A stretch of DNA of 64,000 nt from assembly GCA_017255395.1 (NCBI GenBank), contig JAFKDC010000008.1, positions 62,001 to 126,000 on the forward strand. The letters run 5' to 3'. Origin of the DNA: Enemella evansiae (GTDB taxonomy: Bacteria; Pseudomonadota; Alphaproteobacteria; Rhodobacterales; Rhodobacteraceae). Of this stretch, positions 57,095 to 64,000 are shown in pieces. The notes below the pieces were generated by a model, which did no database searches, was not told the DNA's origin, and saw nothing but the letters and a program-made list of their open reading frames with translations. A program made the position numbers and the translations under genes. Position 1 is the stretch's first letter. Each line of letters opens with the position of its first letter.

Positions 57095-57778
57095 TCAGTC
57101 GCGGAAATCGGTCTCGGAAAGGATGCGCTCGGGGTCGTCGGCGCAGGGCACCTGTCGCGCCCAGCGGCCATATCCGCCACTGGTCGCGCGGGCATGCAGG
57201 GCTTGCAGCGCGCCGATGGGATCGCTGTCATGATAATCGATGCGCAGGGTCAGGGGCGCGTGGGCCGGGCTGAGGACCAGCAGCGCCGCAGAGAACAGCC
57301 CCCGGCTGTCGCTGCCCGCCCGGTCGGCGGCACGCAGCGCGGCGATCAGGCGCTCTGCCGGGGAACCGTCCGCGGTCTGGAAAGCGTCCGACAGGGCGTC
57401 GAGCACCTCAAGCCCGGCCAGCATATTGCCAGAGGCGATCCCGCCGGGGAAGGAGCGCGCGCCCATCTGCGGGGTGTTCTCGTCGCCGGTGAAGGCCGCC
57501 GCCCGCCCCGTCGGATCAAGGGCCGCAAGCTGCCGCCAGGCGCGCCCCCTGTCCGCGCCGGTCACCTTTGCCACGGCGATTGAGGCGCTTTGCCCCCCGG
57601 CCATCCGGTCCAGCACATCCTCTCCCCAGAAGGTCGAGGGCGCGGCGCCCTGGCTTGCGCTCAGACCCGCGCCGAGCCGTCCCCGCAGCACCCACCCCCC
57701 CACGCAAAGCGATCCGGTCGCGGCGGCGGCGCAAAGGGTTCCGGTGCCCGGGTCCCGGGCAAGAAGCGAGAAGGTCAT
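57095..57778 (-). CDS. DUF1028 domain-containing protein (Ntn-hydrolase-like)
   Basis: A 227-aa protein beginning MTFSLLARDPGTGTLCAAAATGS with the DUF1028 signatures GLSASQGAAPSTFWGEDVLDRM and SFPGGIASGNMLAG. The family has an Ntn-hydrolase-type fold and is thought to process peptides or amides; activity is unproven. Divergent from a peptide-type ABC importer and separated by shared palindromic operators, it probably acts on the imported compound. The Shine-Dalgarno caggagacc is strong. Confidence 0.85.
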   Translation of the reverse strand: MTFSLLARDPGTGTLCAAAATGSLCVGGWVLRGRLGAGLSASQGAAPSTFWGEDVLDRMAGGQSASIAVAKVTGADRGRAWRQLAALDPTGRAAAFTGDENTPQMGARSFPGGIASGNMLAGLEVLDALSDAFQTADGSPAERLIAALRAADRAGSDSRGLFSAALLVLSPAHAPLTLRIDYHDSDPIGALQALHARATSGGYGRWARQVPCADDPERILSETDFRD

Positions 57779-57802
57779 GCAGGTCTCCTGAAAGCCACCC
57801 CG

Positions 57803-57820
57803 AAATTATCATGAAAAATT
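57803..57820. promoter_or_regulatory. Degenerate copy of the TATCATGATA operator
   Basis: AAATTATCATGAAAAATT keeps the left half and centre of the perfect palindrome 27 bp downstream (centre to centre), with the right half decayed. Two sites on the same face spacing range between divergent promoters suggest cooperative repressor binding. Confidence 0.5.
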
Positions 57821-57829
57821 GACCGGTGC

Positions 57830-57847
57830 AAATTATCATGATAATTT
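57830..57847. promoter_or_regulatory. Perfect 18-bp palindromic operator
   Basis: AAATTATCATGATAATTT equals its own reverse complement across all 18 bases and lies 31 nt before the importer's first start codon. It is a plausible binding site for the GntR/FCD regulator encoded at the end of this operon (63361), since that family binds short palindromes of this size. The same core occurs upstream of the amidohydrolase at 11688. Confidence 0.7.
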
Positions 57848-57877
57848 CGAATCCATATAAAAACAGGGAGCCCTTCC

Positions 57878-59455
57878 ATGACCATCCTCAGCCTGACGCG
57901 CCGGACGCTGCTTGCCGCCGCCACGTCGACACTGGCGCTTGGCCCGCTTGCCGCGCCCGCCCTGGCCCAGACCCCGCCCGGCGTGCTGATCGTCGGCCAG
58001 ATCGCAGAGCCGAAGTCGCTGGACCCGGCGGCGGTAACGGCGGTGAACGACTTCCGCATCCTCGTGAACCTCTATGAGGGGCTCGTGCGCTACAAGCCCG
58101 GCACGCTGGAGGTGGAACCGCAGCTGGCCACCGGATGGGAGGTCAGCGAGGACGGAACCGAATACACCTTCACCCTGCGCGAAGGCGTGACCTTCCACGA
58201 CGGCACGCCCTTCAATGCCGAGGCGGTGAAGTTCAACTTCGACCGGATGCTGAACGAGGATCACCCCTTTCACGACACCGGCCCCTTCCCGCTGGCCTTC
58301 TTCTTCGGCTCGGTGGCCTCGACCGAGGCAGTGGACGACCTGACCGTCAAGTTCACCCTGTCCGAGCCCTACGCCCCCTTCCTGTCGAACCTCGCCTATC
58401 CGACCGGCCTGCTGGTCTCGCCCGCCGCCGTCGAGGCGGGCGGCGCGGACTTCGGGCGCGCGCCCGTCGGCACCGGCCCCTTCAAGTTCGCCGAGTGGCG
58501 CTCGAACGAGGCGGTGGTGATCGAGAAGAACCCCGATTACTGGGGTGAGATGGCGGGCACCGAGGCGGTGGTCTTCCGCCCCATCACCGATGCCAACACC
58601 CGCGTGGCAGAGATGCTGGCAGGCGGCATCGACATGATGGTCGAGGTGCCGCCGAACTCTTTGAGCCAGTTTCAGGGCGACGCCTACAAGGTGATCGAGC
58701 AGGCCGGACCGCACGTCTGGTTCCTGATCCTGAATGCCAAGGAAGGCCCCTTCGCCGACAAGCTGGTGCGCCAAGCGGCAAACTACGCGATCAACAAGGA
58801 GGCCTTGGTCAACGACGTGCTGGAGGGCACCGCCGAGGTGGCCGCCGGGCCGACACCGCCCGCTTTCGCATGGGCCTACAACGACGCGCTCGACCCCTAC
58901 CCCTACGACCCCGAGAAGGCCAAGGAACTGCTGGCCGAGGCGGGGGCAGAGGGTGCGGAACTGACCTTCTACGTGACCGAGGGCGGCTCCGGCATGCTGG
59001 ACCCAATCCCCATGGGCACCGCCATTCAGGCGGACCTCGAAGCGGTCGGCTTCGATGTCAGCATCGAGACCTACGAGTGGAACACCTTCCTCGGCGAGGT
59101 GAACCCGGGGCTGGAGGGCAAGGCCGACATGGCCGAGATGGCGTGGATGACCAACGACCCCGACACCCTGCCCTACCTCGCGCTGCGCACCGATGCATGG
59201 CCGTCGGAGGGGGGCTTCAACTCGGGCTACTACTCGAACCCCGAAGTGGACGACCTGCTGGAACAGGCGCGCGTCTCGACCGACCAGGCAGAGCGCGCCG
59301 AGCTGTACAAGCAGATGCAGGAGATCGTCCAGGACGACGCGCCTTGGGTCTTCGTCGCGAACTGGAAGCAGAACGCGGTAACGTCGGACCGGGTGGAGAA
59401 CTTCTCGCTGGAGCCGTCCTTCCTGCTGCTGCTTTCGGACGTCGTGAAGAACTGA
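57878..59455 (+). CDS. Peptide/nickel-type ABC transporter substrate-binding protein
   Basis: A 525-aa periplasmic family 5 (DppA/OppA-like) binding protein. Signal peptide of the twin-arginine-like form SLTRRTLLAAATSTLALG (cleavage after ALA, ~30). Domain core signatures are LDPAAVTAVNDFRILVNLYEGL and ATGWEVSEDGTEYTFTLREG. It delivers a peptide or similar ligand to the permeases at 59627 and 60571. It is the first gene of the importer operon, directly under the palindromic operators. Confidence 0.92.
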   Translation: MTILSLTRRTLLAAATSTLALGPLAAPALAQTPPGVLIVGQIAEPKSLDPAAVTAVNDFRILVNLYEGLVRYKPGTLEVEPQLATGWEVSEDGTEYTFTLREGVTFHDGTPFNAEAVKFNFDRMLNEDHPFHDTGPFPLAFFFGSVASTEAVDDLTVKFTLSEPYAPFLSNLAYPTGLLVSPAAVEAGGADFGRAPVGTGPFKFAEWRSNEAVVIEKNPDYWGEMAGTEAVVFRPITDANTRVAEMLAGGIDMMVEVPPNSLSQFQGDAYKVIEQAGPHVWFLILNAKEGPFADKLVRQAANYAINKEALVNDVLEGTAEVAAGPTPPAFAWAYNDALDPYPYDPEKAKELLAEAGAEGAELTFYVTEGGSGMLDPIPMGTAIQADLEAVGFDVSIETYEWNTFLGEVNPGLEGKADMAEMAWMTNDPDTLPYLALRTDAWPSEGGFNSGYYSNPEVDDLLEQARVSTDQAERAELYKQMQEIVQDDAPWVFVANWKQNAVTSDRVENFSLEPSFLLLLSDVVKN

Positions 59456-59506
59456 TGGATTTCGGGCGCTGACGCGCCCGACCGGCCGGGGGGCTGCCGC
59501 CCCGTC

Positions 59507-59541
59507 GCCATTGTCTCTCGGACCAATGGCGCGACAATGGC
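59507..59541 (+). repeat. Inverted repeat between SBP and permease
   Basis: GCCATTGTC (59507-59515) and GACAATGGC (59533-59541) are perfect 9-nt arms; an internal CCAATGG offers an alternative pairing with CCATTG. It lies 52 nt after the SBP stop and ahead of the permease, a position where stems commonly raise SBP mRNA relative to the downstream genes. Confidence 0.6.
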
Positions 59542-59544
59542 AAC

Positions 59545-59580
59545 CCCCGCGGATATTTATTGACAGAAGAAACAGGGGCG
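59545..59580 (-). repeat. Mosaic intergenic element, minus-strand copy
   Basis: On the minus strand this reads CGCCCCTGTTTCTTCTGTCA then ATAAATATCCGCGGGG, matching the TTCTTCTg..AAATAtcc core of the elements at 20.4 and 25.8 kb. It sits directly after the inverted repeat at 59507-59541 within the importer operon. Confidence 0.55.
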
Positions 59581-59626
59581 CTTCGCGGATCATGCAGAAG
59601 TGCCGTGCCGAGCCGGAGGGACGGGC

Positions 59627-60574
59627 ATGGGGTCCTACATCCTGAAAAGACTCGTGTCGGCGGTGCCGGTGCTTCTGGGGATCACGGTGATCGTGTTCCT
59701 GATCATGGCGATGATCCCGGGCGATCCGGCGACGGCGATCCTCGGGTCCTACGCAACGCCCGACAATGTCGAGAAGCTGAACCGCGATCTGGGTTTGGAC
59801 AAGCCCATGGTGCAGCGGTATTTCATCTGGCTGGGCAATTTGCTGACCGGCGATTTCGGGCGGTCGTTCAGCCTGAACCGTCCGGTGCTGGATGAGATCC
59901 TCGACCGCTTCAACGCAACGCTGGTGCTGGCGGGGACAAGCTTCGTGCTGTGTTCGGTGCTGGGCATCCTTGCCGGGGTGATTTCCGCCGCGCGACAGTA
60001 TGGCTGGGCGGACAAGGCGATCACTTTCACGGTGCTGATCGGGATCTCGGTCCCGTCCTTCTTCCTTGGCATGATGATGATCCTGCTCTTCGCCGTGAAC
60101 CTGCGCTGGTTGCCGGTCTCGGGGATGTACGCGATCTATGGCGGCGGCGACCTGCCCGACCTGATCAACCACCTGATCATGCCCGCACTGGCGCTGGCCG
60201 CCGTGGCGACCGGCGTGATCGCGCGGCTGTCGCGCTCGGCCATGCTGGAGGTCCTGCGGCAGGACTTCATCCGCACCGCGCGGGCCAAGGGTGTGCCGGA
60301 GCGCCGGGTGCTTTACGGCCATGCCCTGCGCGCGGCGATGGTGAGCATCATCCCGGTGCTGGGCATTCAGGCCGGTTTCGTCCTGTCCGGCGCGGTCTAC
60401 ATCGAGATCGTCTTCCAGTGGCCCGGCGTCGGGCGGATGTTGGTGGATGCGATCCTCAAGCGCGACATCCTGCTGGTGCAGGGCGGCGTGGTCTTCGTGG
60501 CGGCCTGTTACGTGCTCTTCAACATCATGGTGGACGTGGCCCAAAGCCTCCTGGACCCGAGGATCAAGACATGA
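59627..60574 (+). CDS. Peptide-type ABC transporter permease (DppB-like)
   Basis: A 315-aa inner-membrane permease, six helices, starting MGSYILKRLVSAVPVLLGIT and ending with the EAA-type region ARAKGVPERRVLYGHALRAA. It pairs with the downstream permease domain to form the channel. The ATG at 59627 has a perfect ggaggg Shine-Dalgarno; the stop overlaps the next start (ATGA). Confidence 0.92.
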   Translation: MGSYILKRLVSAVPVLLGITVIVFLIMAMIPGDPATAILGSYATPDNVEKLNRDLGLDKPMVQRYFIWLGNLLTGDFGRSFSLNRPVLDEILDRFNATLVLAGTSFVLCSVLGILAGVISAARQYGWADKAITFTVLIGISVPSFFLGMMMILLFAVNLRWLPVSGMYAIYGGGDLPDLINHLIMPALALAAVATGVIARLSRSAMLEVLRQDFIRTARAKGVPERRVLYGHALRAAMVSIIPVLGIQAGFVLSGAVYIEIVFQWPGVGRMLVDAILKRDILLVQGGVVFVAACYVLFNIMVDVAQSLLDPRIKT

Positions 60575-62436
60575 GCTTCGCGCGCCTCGTCTTTCGCAAC
60601 CGTCTGGCGGCCATGGGGGCCGTCGTCCTTGGCGTGATCCTGTTGCTGGTGCTGCTGGTGCCGGTGCTGCCCCTGCAGAACCCCGACACCACCGCCACCG
60701 CCGACAAGTTCCTGCGCCCCTTCTCGGACGGGCACCTTCTGGGCACTGACCACCTTGGACGCGACCTGCTGGCGCGCCTCTTGCATGGGACGCGCCTCAG
60801 CCTTGCCATCGGGGTCGCGGCGGCGGTGATCGCGGCCACCATCGGGTCGGCCATCGGGATCGTCGCGGGCTACTTCGGCGGGCGCGTGGACAACATCATC
60901 ATGCGCGGCGTCGACATGCTGATGGCCTTTCCCTACATCCTGCTGGCGCTGGCCATCGTGGCGGCGCTTGGCCCCGGGCTGATGAACGCGCTGATCGCCG
61001 TGGCCGCCGTGAACATCCCCTTCTTCGCGCGCAACATCCGGGGGATGACCGTCAGCCTCGCCCGGCGCGAGTTCATCGACGCGGCGCGCCTCGCGGGCCT
61101 CGGCCATACGCGGATCATCCTGACGGAACTGCTGCCCAACGTGTTGTCGACCATCGTCATCGCCATGTCCACGACCGTGGGCTGGATGATCCTGGAAACC
61201 GCCGGCCTGTCCTTCCTCGGCCTTGGCTCGCAGCCGCCGCAGGCGGACCTCGGCTCGATGCTGGGCGAGGCGCGGGCGGCGATGATCACCGCGCCGCATA
61301 CGTCCATCGTGCCCGGCGTGATGATCTTCCTCATCGTCATGAGCATCAACCTCTTGGGCGACGGCATCCGCGACGCGCTGGACCCGCGCCTGCGTTCCGG
61401 CGCGCTGTCGCGGCCCCTCCCCCGCACGCGGGTCGCCCGCAAGGGTCCGGTGCCCGCCGCCGACGGCAAGGGGCTGCTGGCCCTGCAAGACCTGCAAACC
61501 CAGTTCCACGTCGGGCCCCGCGTCTACGAGGCGGTCGGCGGCGTCACACTGCACGTCGAGAAGAGCGAATGCCTTGGCATCATCGGTGAAAGCGGATCGG
61601 GCAAGTCGGTCACCGCACTGTCGGTCATGGGCCTCGTCGCCTCGCCCCCCGGCGTGATCACCGGCGGCGCGGTGCGCTACGACGGAGAGGACCTGCTGGT
61701 CGCCCCCTTCCGCAGTCTGCGCCAGAAGCGCGGTCAGAACGTCGCCTATATCTTTCAGGACCCGCTGGCCACGCTGCATCCGCTCTACCGGATCGGCGAC
61801 CAGCTGGCCGAGGCGATCCTCGTGCACCACAACATCTCGAAAGATCTGGCGATGGAGCGGGCGCTTGGCCTGCTGAAAGACGTCCGTATCCCCAACCCGG
61901 AAAGCCGCCTGAAGGACTATCCGCACGAGATGTCGGGAGGCATGCGCCAGCGCGTCGGGATTGCCATGGCGCTGGCCAACGACCCCGACGTGATCATCGC
62001 CGACGAACCGACGACGGCGCTGGACGTGACCGTGCAGGCACAGATCCTCGCCCTGCTCGACGCGCTGCGGCGCGAGCGCGGGCTGGCCATCGTCTTCATC
62101 ACCCATGACTTTGGCGTGGTGGCGCAGCTTTGCGACCGGGTGGCGGTGATGTACGCAGGGCGCATCGTCGAGGAAGGCCCGACGCAGGCGGTGCTGGATG
62201 CTGCGGCGCATCCCTACACCCGCCGCCTGATCGCCTGCGTGCCCGAACTGGGCGGCGGCCAGCGCGCGCTTGAGGCTATCCCCGGCCTGCCGCCCTCGGT
62301 CGACGACCTGCCGCCGGGCTGCGCCTTCGCCCCCCGCTGCCGCAAGGCGACCGAAGCCTGCACCGAAGCACCGATCCCGCTGGAGGGCACCGCCCGCAAG
62401 GTCCGCTGCATCCACCCCGAGGAGGACGTCGCATGA
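60571..62436 (+). CDS. Fused ABC permease (DppC-like) and ATP-binding protein (DppD-like)
   Basis: A 621-aa fusion. Residues ~1-275 are a DppC-type permease with [20 protein letters not shown] and the EAA loop [20 protein letters not shown]. Residues ~300-621 form a complete ATPase: Walker [10 protein letters not shown], signature [15 protein letters not shown], Walker [14 protein letters not shown]-terminal oligopeptide domain with [15 protein letters not shown] known fusion in this transporter class. Coupled to the neighbours by ATGA overlaps at both ends. Confidence 0.92.
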   Translation: MSFARLVFRNRLAAMGAVVLGVILLLVLLVPVLPLQNPDTTATADKFLRPFSDGHLLGTDHLGRDLLARLLHGTRLSLAIGVAAAVIAATIGSAIGIVAGYFGGRVDNIIMRGVDMLMAFPYILLALAIVAALGPGLMNALIAVAAVNIPFFARNIRGMTVSLARREFIDAARLAGLGHTRIILTELLPNVLSTIVIAMSTTVGWMILETAGLSFLGLGSQPPQADLGSMLGEARAAMITAPHTSIVPGVMIFLIVMSINLLGDGIRDALDPRLRSGALSRPLPRTRVARKGPVPAADGKGLLALQDLQTQFHVGPRVYEAVGGVTLHVEKSECLGIIGESGSGKSVTALSVMGLVASPPGVITGGAVRYDGEDLLVAPFRSLRQKRGQNVAYIFQDPLATLHPLYRIGDQLAEAILVHHNISKDLAMERALGLLKDVRIPNPESRLKDYPHEMSGGMRQRVGIAMALANDPDVIIADEPTTALDVTVQAQILALLDALRRERGLAIVFITHDFGVVAQLCDRVAVMYAGRIVEEGPTQAVLDAAAHPYTRRLIACVPELGGGQRALEAIPGLPPSVDDLPPGCAFAPRCRKATEACTEAPIPLEGTARKVRCIHPEEDVA

Positions 62437-63392
62437 CCATCGCCCTGCATGTCACCGACCTGTCCAAGACCTTCCCGCTGCGCTCCGGCCTCTTCGGCAG
62501 GTCCCGCGAAGGCGTGCGCGCCGTGCGGCCCGTCTCCTTCGCCGTAAGCGAAGGCGAAACCCTCGGCATCGTTGGCGAGTCGGGGTGCGGCAAGTCCACG
62601 CTGGCACGGATGCTGGTGGGCCTGCTGGAACCCTCGACCGGCCAGATCGAGATCGCCGGCAAGGCGCTGGACACCGCCGACCCGGCGGCCTTCGGCAGGC
62701 TCATCCAGTACGTCTTTCAGGACCCGATCTCCTCGCTGAACCCCCGCAAGTCGATCCGCCAGATCATGGAGGTGCCGCTGAAGCGCCTCCACGGCATGGA
62801 CAAGGCGCAAAGAGACGCCCGCATCGCCGAGATCTTCGACAGCGTGAACCTGCGCGAGACCTTCCTCGACCGCTACCCGCACGAGTTCTCGGGCGGGCAG
62901 GCACAGCGCATCGGCATCGCCCGCGGGCTGGCCGCCAGCCCCCGCATCATGGTGCTGGACGAGCCGGTCTCGGCGCTGGATGTCTCGGTGCAGGCGCAGG
63001 TGCTGAACCTGCTGGCGGCGCTGCGCGAGAAATACACCCTGACCTACCTCTTCATCAGCCACGACCTCGCCGTGGTCGAGGCGGTCAGCGACCGGGTCAT
63101 GGTGTTGTATTTCGGCGCGGTGGTCGAGATCGGCGACGCGAAACGCATTTTCAAGACGCCCCGCCACCCCTATACGAAACTTCTGGCGGCAAGCGCGCCG
63201 GTCGTGGGCCGCCCCCTGACCCCGCCCGAGCAGAGGGGCACCGAACTGCCCGACCCGCTGAACCCGCCGCCGGGCTGCGCCTTCGCCGGACGCTGCCCCA
63301 AGGCGACCGACCTCTGCCGCACCGAGGACCCGGCGCTGAGAGACATGGGAGAGGACCACCTTGCCGCCTGCCACCACCCGAACGCCCCCTGA
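62433..63392 (+). CDS. Peptide-type ABC transporter ATP-binding protein (DppF-like)
   Basis: A 319-aa ATPase with Walker A GESGCGKSTL, signature FSGGQAQRIGIARGL and Walker B IMVLDEPVSALD, followed by the oligopeptide/dipeptide C-terminal Cys region (CAFAGRCPKATDLC). It forms the ATPase heterodimer with the domain fused at 60571. The regulator gene starts inside its 3' end (TTG at 63361), overlapping by 32 nt. Confidence 0.92.
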   Translation: MTIALHVTDLSKTFPLRSGLFGRSREGVRAVRPVSFAVSEGETLGIVGESGCGKSTLARMLVGLLEPSTGQIEIAGKALDTADPAAFGRLIQYVFQDPISSLNPRKSIRQIMEVPLKRLHGMDKAQRDARIAEIFDSVNLRETFLDRYPHEFSGGQAQRIGIARGLAASPRIMVLDEPVSALDVSVQAQVLNLLAALREKYTLTYLFISHDLAVVEAVSDRVMVLYFGAVVEIGDAKRIFKTPRHPYTKLLAASAPVVGRPLTPPEQRGTELPDPLNPPPGCAFAGRCPKATDLCRTEDPALRDMGEDHLAACHHPNAP

Positions 63393-64000
63393 ACCGAAAC
63401 GCAGCCGCCCCGCGCAGGTGGCCGAAGCCATCAAGTCCTGGGTGGTGGAACAGGGCCTGACGGCGGGCGACCGGCTGCCGGGCGAGGCCGAGCTGATGGC
63501 CCGCTTCGGCATGGCCAAGGGCACCATCCGCGAAGCCATGCGCATTCTCGAGGCGCAGGGCCTGATTAAGACCCGCACCGGCCCCGGCGGCGGCAACTTC
63601 GTGCACGAGGTCAGCCGCGCCCGGGCCAAGGCGCTGCTCGGGAACTACTTCTACTTCAAGGACCTGACCATCGGCGACATCTACCGCCTGCGCCTCGCGC
63701 TGGAACCGGAGCTCGCCGCCTCGCTGGCCGGCACGCTGGACGAGGACACGCTGACCCGGCTCGAAGAGAACATCTCCGAATACGCCGAACCCTCCAAGAC
63801 GCTCGAGGAAGAGGCCGCCCAGCACGTCGCCTCCCTGCGCTTCCACGCCCTGCTGGCGGAACAGTCCGACAACCCGCTCCTGGGCTTCATCATCGACTTC
63901 ATGGTGAACCTGCTCTCGGACCTGACGGTCCACCGCCACCTCTACGAGCCGCCCAACGCCGAACTCTGGCGCCGCGGCACCGACTACCAGACCCGCCTCG
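63361..64000 (+). CDS. GntR family regulator with FCD domain (3' end beyond the window)
   Basis: Incomplete at the window edge; 213 codons visible. The winged helix-turn-helix (~15-85) has LPGEAELMARFGMAKGTIRE, and an FCD effector domain begins near residue 100 (DIYRLRLALEPELAASLAG) with a metal-site His in LRFHALL. The TTG start at 63361 has a ggagagg Shine-Dalgarno 6-7 nt upstream. It is the last visible gene of the importer operon and the natural candidate to bind the palindromes at 57803, 57830 and 11688. Confidence 0.85.
   Translation, partial: MPPATTRTPPEPKRSRPAQVAEAIKSWVVEQGLTAGDRLPGEAELMARFGMAKGTIREAMRILEAQGLIKTRTGPGGGNFVHEVSRARAKALLGNYFYFKDLTIGDIYRLRLALEPELAASLAGTLDEDTLTRLEENISEYAEPSKTLEEEAAQHVASLRFHALLAEQSDNPLLGFIIDFMVNLLSDLTVHRHLYEPPNAELWRRGTDYQTRL

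Overview
The window is a chromosomal segment of a marine-type alphaproteobacterium, most likely Rhodobacterales (Roseobacter/Paracoccus group). The evidence is the very high GC with C/G-ending codons, the gene neighbourhoods (class I lysyl-tRNA synthetase, TsaB-RimI, PriA, UvrC, EttA, an imelysin/di-haem iron locus, TauE plus its TIGR02186 partner), and protein families typical of that order. No rRNA, tRNA, CRISPR array, transposase or prophage block was recognised. Housekeeping genes are spread throughout, so this is chromosome and not plasmid.

Region by region. (1) 0-6.6 kb: a LysR regulator divergent from a tight catabolic operon (M20 amidohydrolase-like protein, class I glutamine amidotransferase-like amidase, RidA, DadA-like FAD oxidoreductase, Nramp-fold transporter), closed by a convergent Asp/Glu-racemase/maleate-isomerase-type gene. 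This is the most novel-looking system: the transporter lacks the metal-binding motifs of its family and the M20 protein lacks the ligands of one zinc site. (2) 7-10 kb: a PAS hybrid histidine kinase and an OmpR-type response regulator, separated by a decayed repeat of the kinase 3' end. (3) 10.2-16 kb: an N-carbamoyl-amino-acid/allantoate hydrolase, a VOC protein, a class IV aminotransferase, a Usp, a periplasmic ClpP-like protein and an Nfu scaffold. (4) 16-25.8 kb: TsaB-RimI, a complete BMP-type (nucleoside-like) ABC importer with a lipoprotein gene inserted, an FkbM-like protein, TauE/TIGR02186 and a thioesterase. (5) 25.9-35 kb, minus strand: UvrC, a four-gene block (S49 protease, small zinc-ribbon membrane protein, Ca2+/cation antiporter, SDR), PriA, a kinase-like protein and an orphan ParA. 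(6) 35-44 kb: a beta-barrel-like protein, a large beta-helix protein resembling phage/GTA tail spikes, LysRS, TerB-like, L,D-transpeptidase, PBP4 and NadD. (7) 44-50.6 kb: MCP, EttA, FucU, cold-shock protein, DUF2938 and a 37-aa ORF. (8) 50.6-57 kb: an eight-gene iron locus on the minus strand (two small/hypothetical genes, imelysin, Bfd, Bfr, di-haem oxidoreductase, second imelysin, DUF1513). (9) 57-64 kb: DUF1028 divergent from a peptide-type ABC importer whose second permease is fused to an ATPase, ending in a GntR/FCD regulator that runs off the window.

Links between regions: an 18-bp palindrome (core TATCATGATA) lies in the DUF1028/ABC divergent promoter and recurs upstream of the amidohydrolase at 11.6 kb. 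This suggests one regulon, perhaps run by the terminal GntR protein. A family of short mosaic intergenic repeats (consensus about TTCTTCTTGGTCCAAATAcc plus G-rich hairpins) recurs at 20.4, 20.6, 25.8, 31.0 and 59.5 kb.
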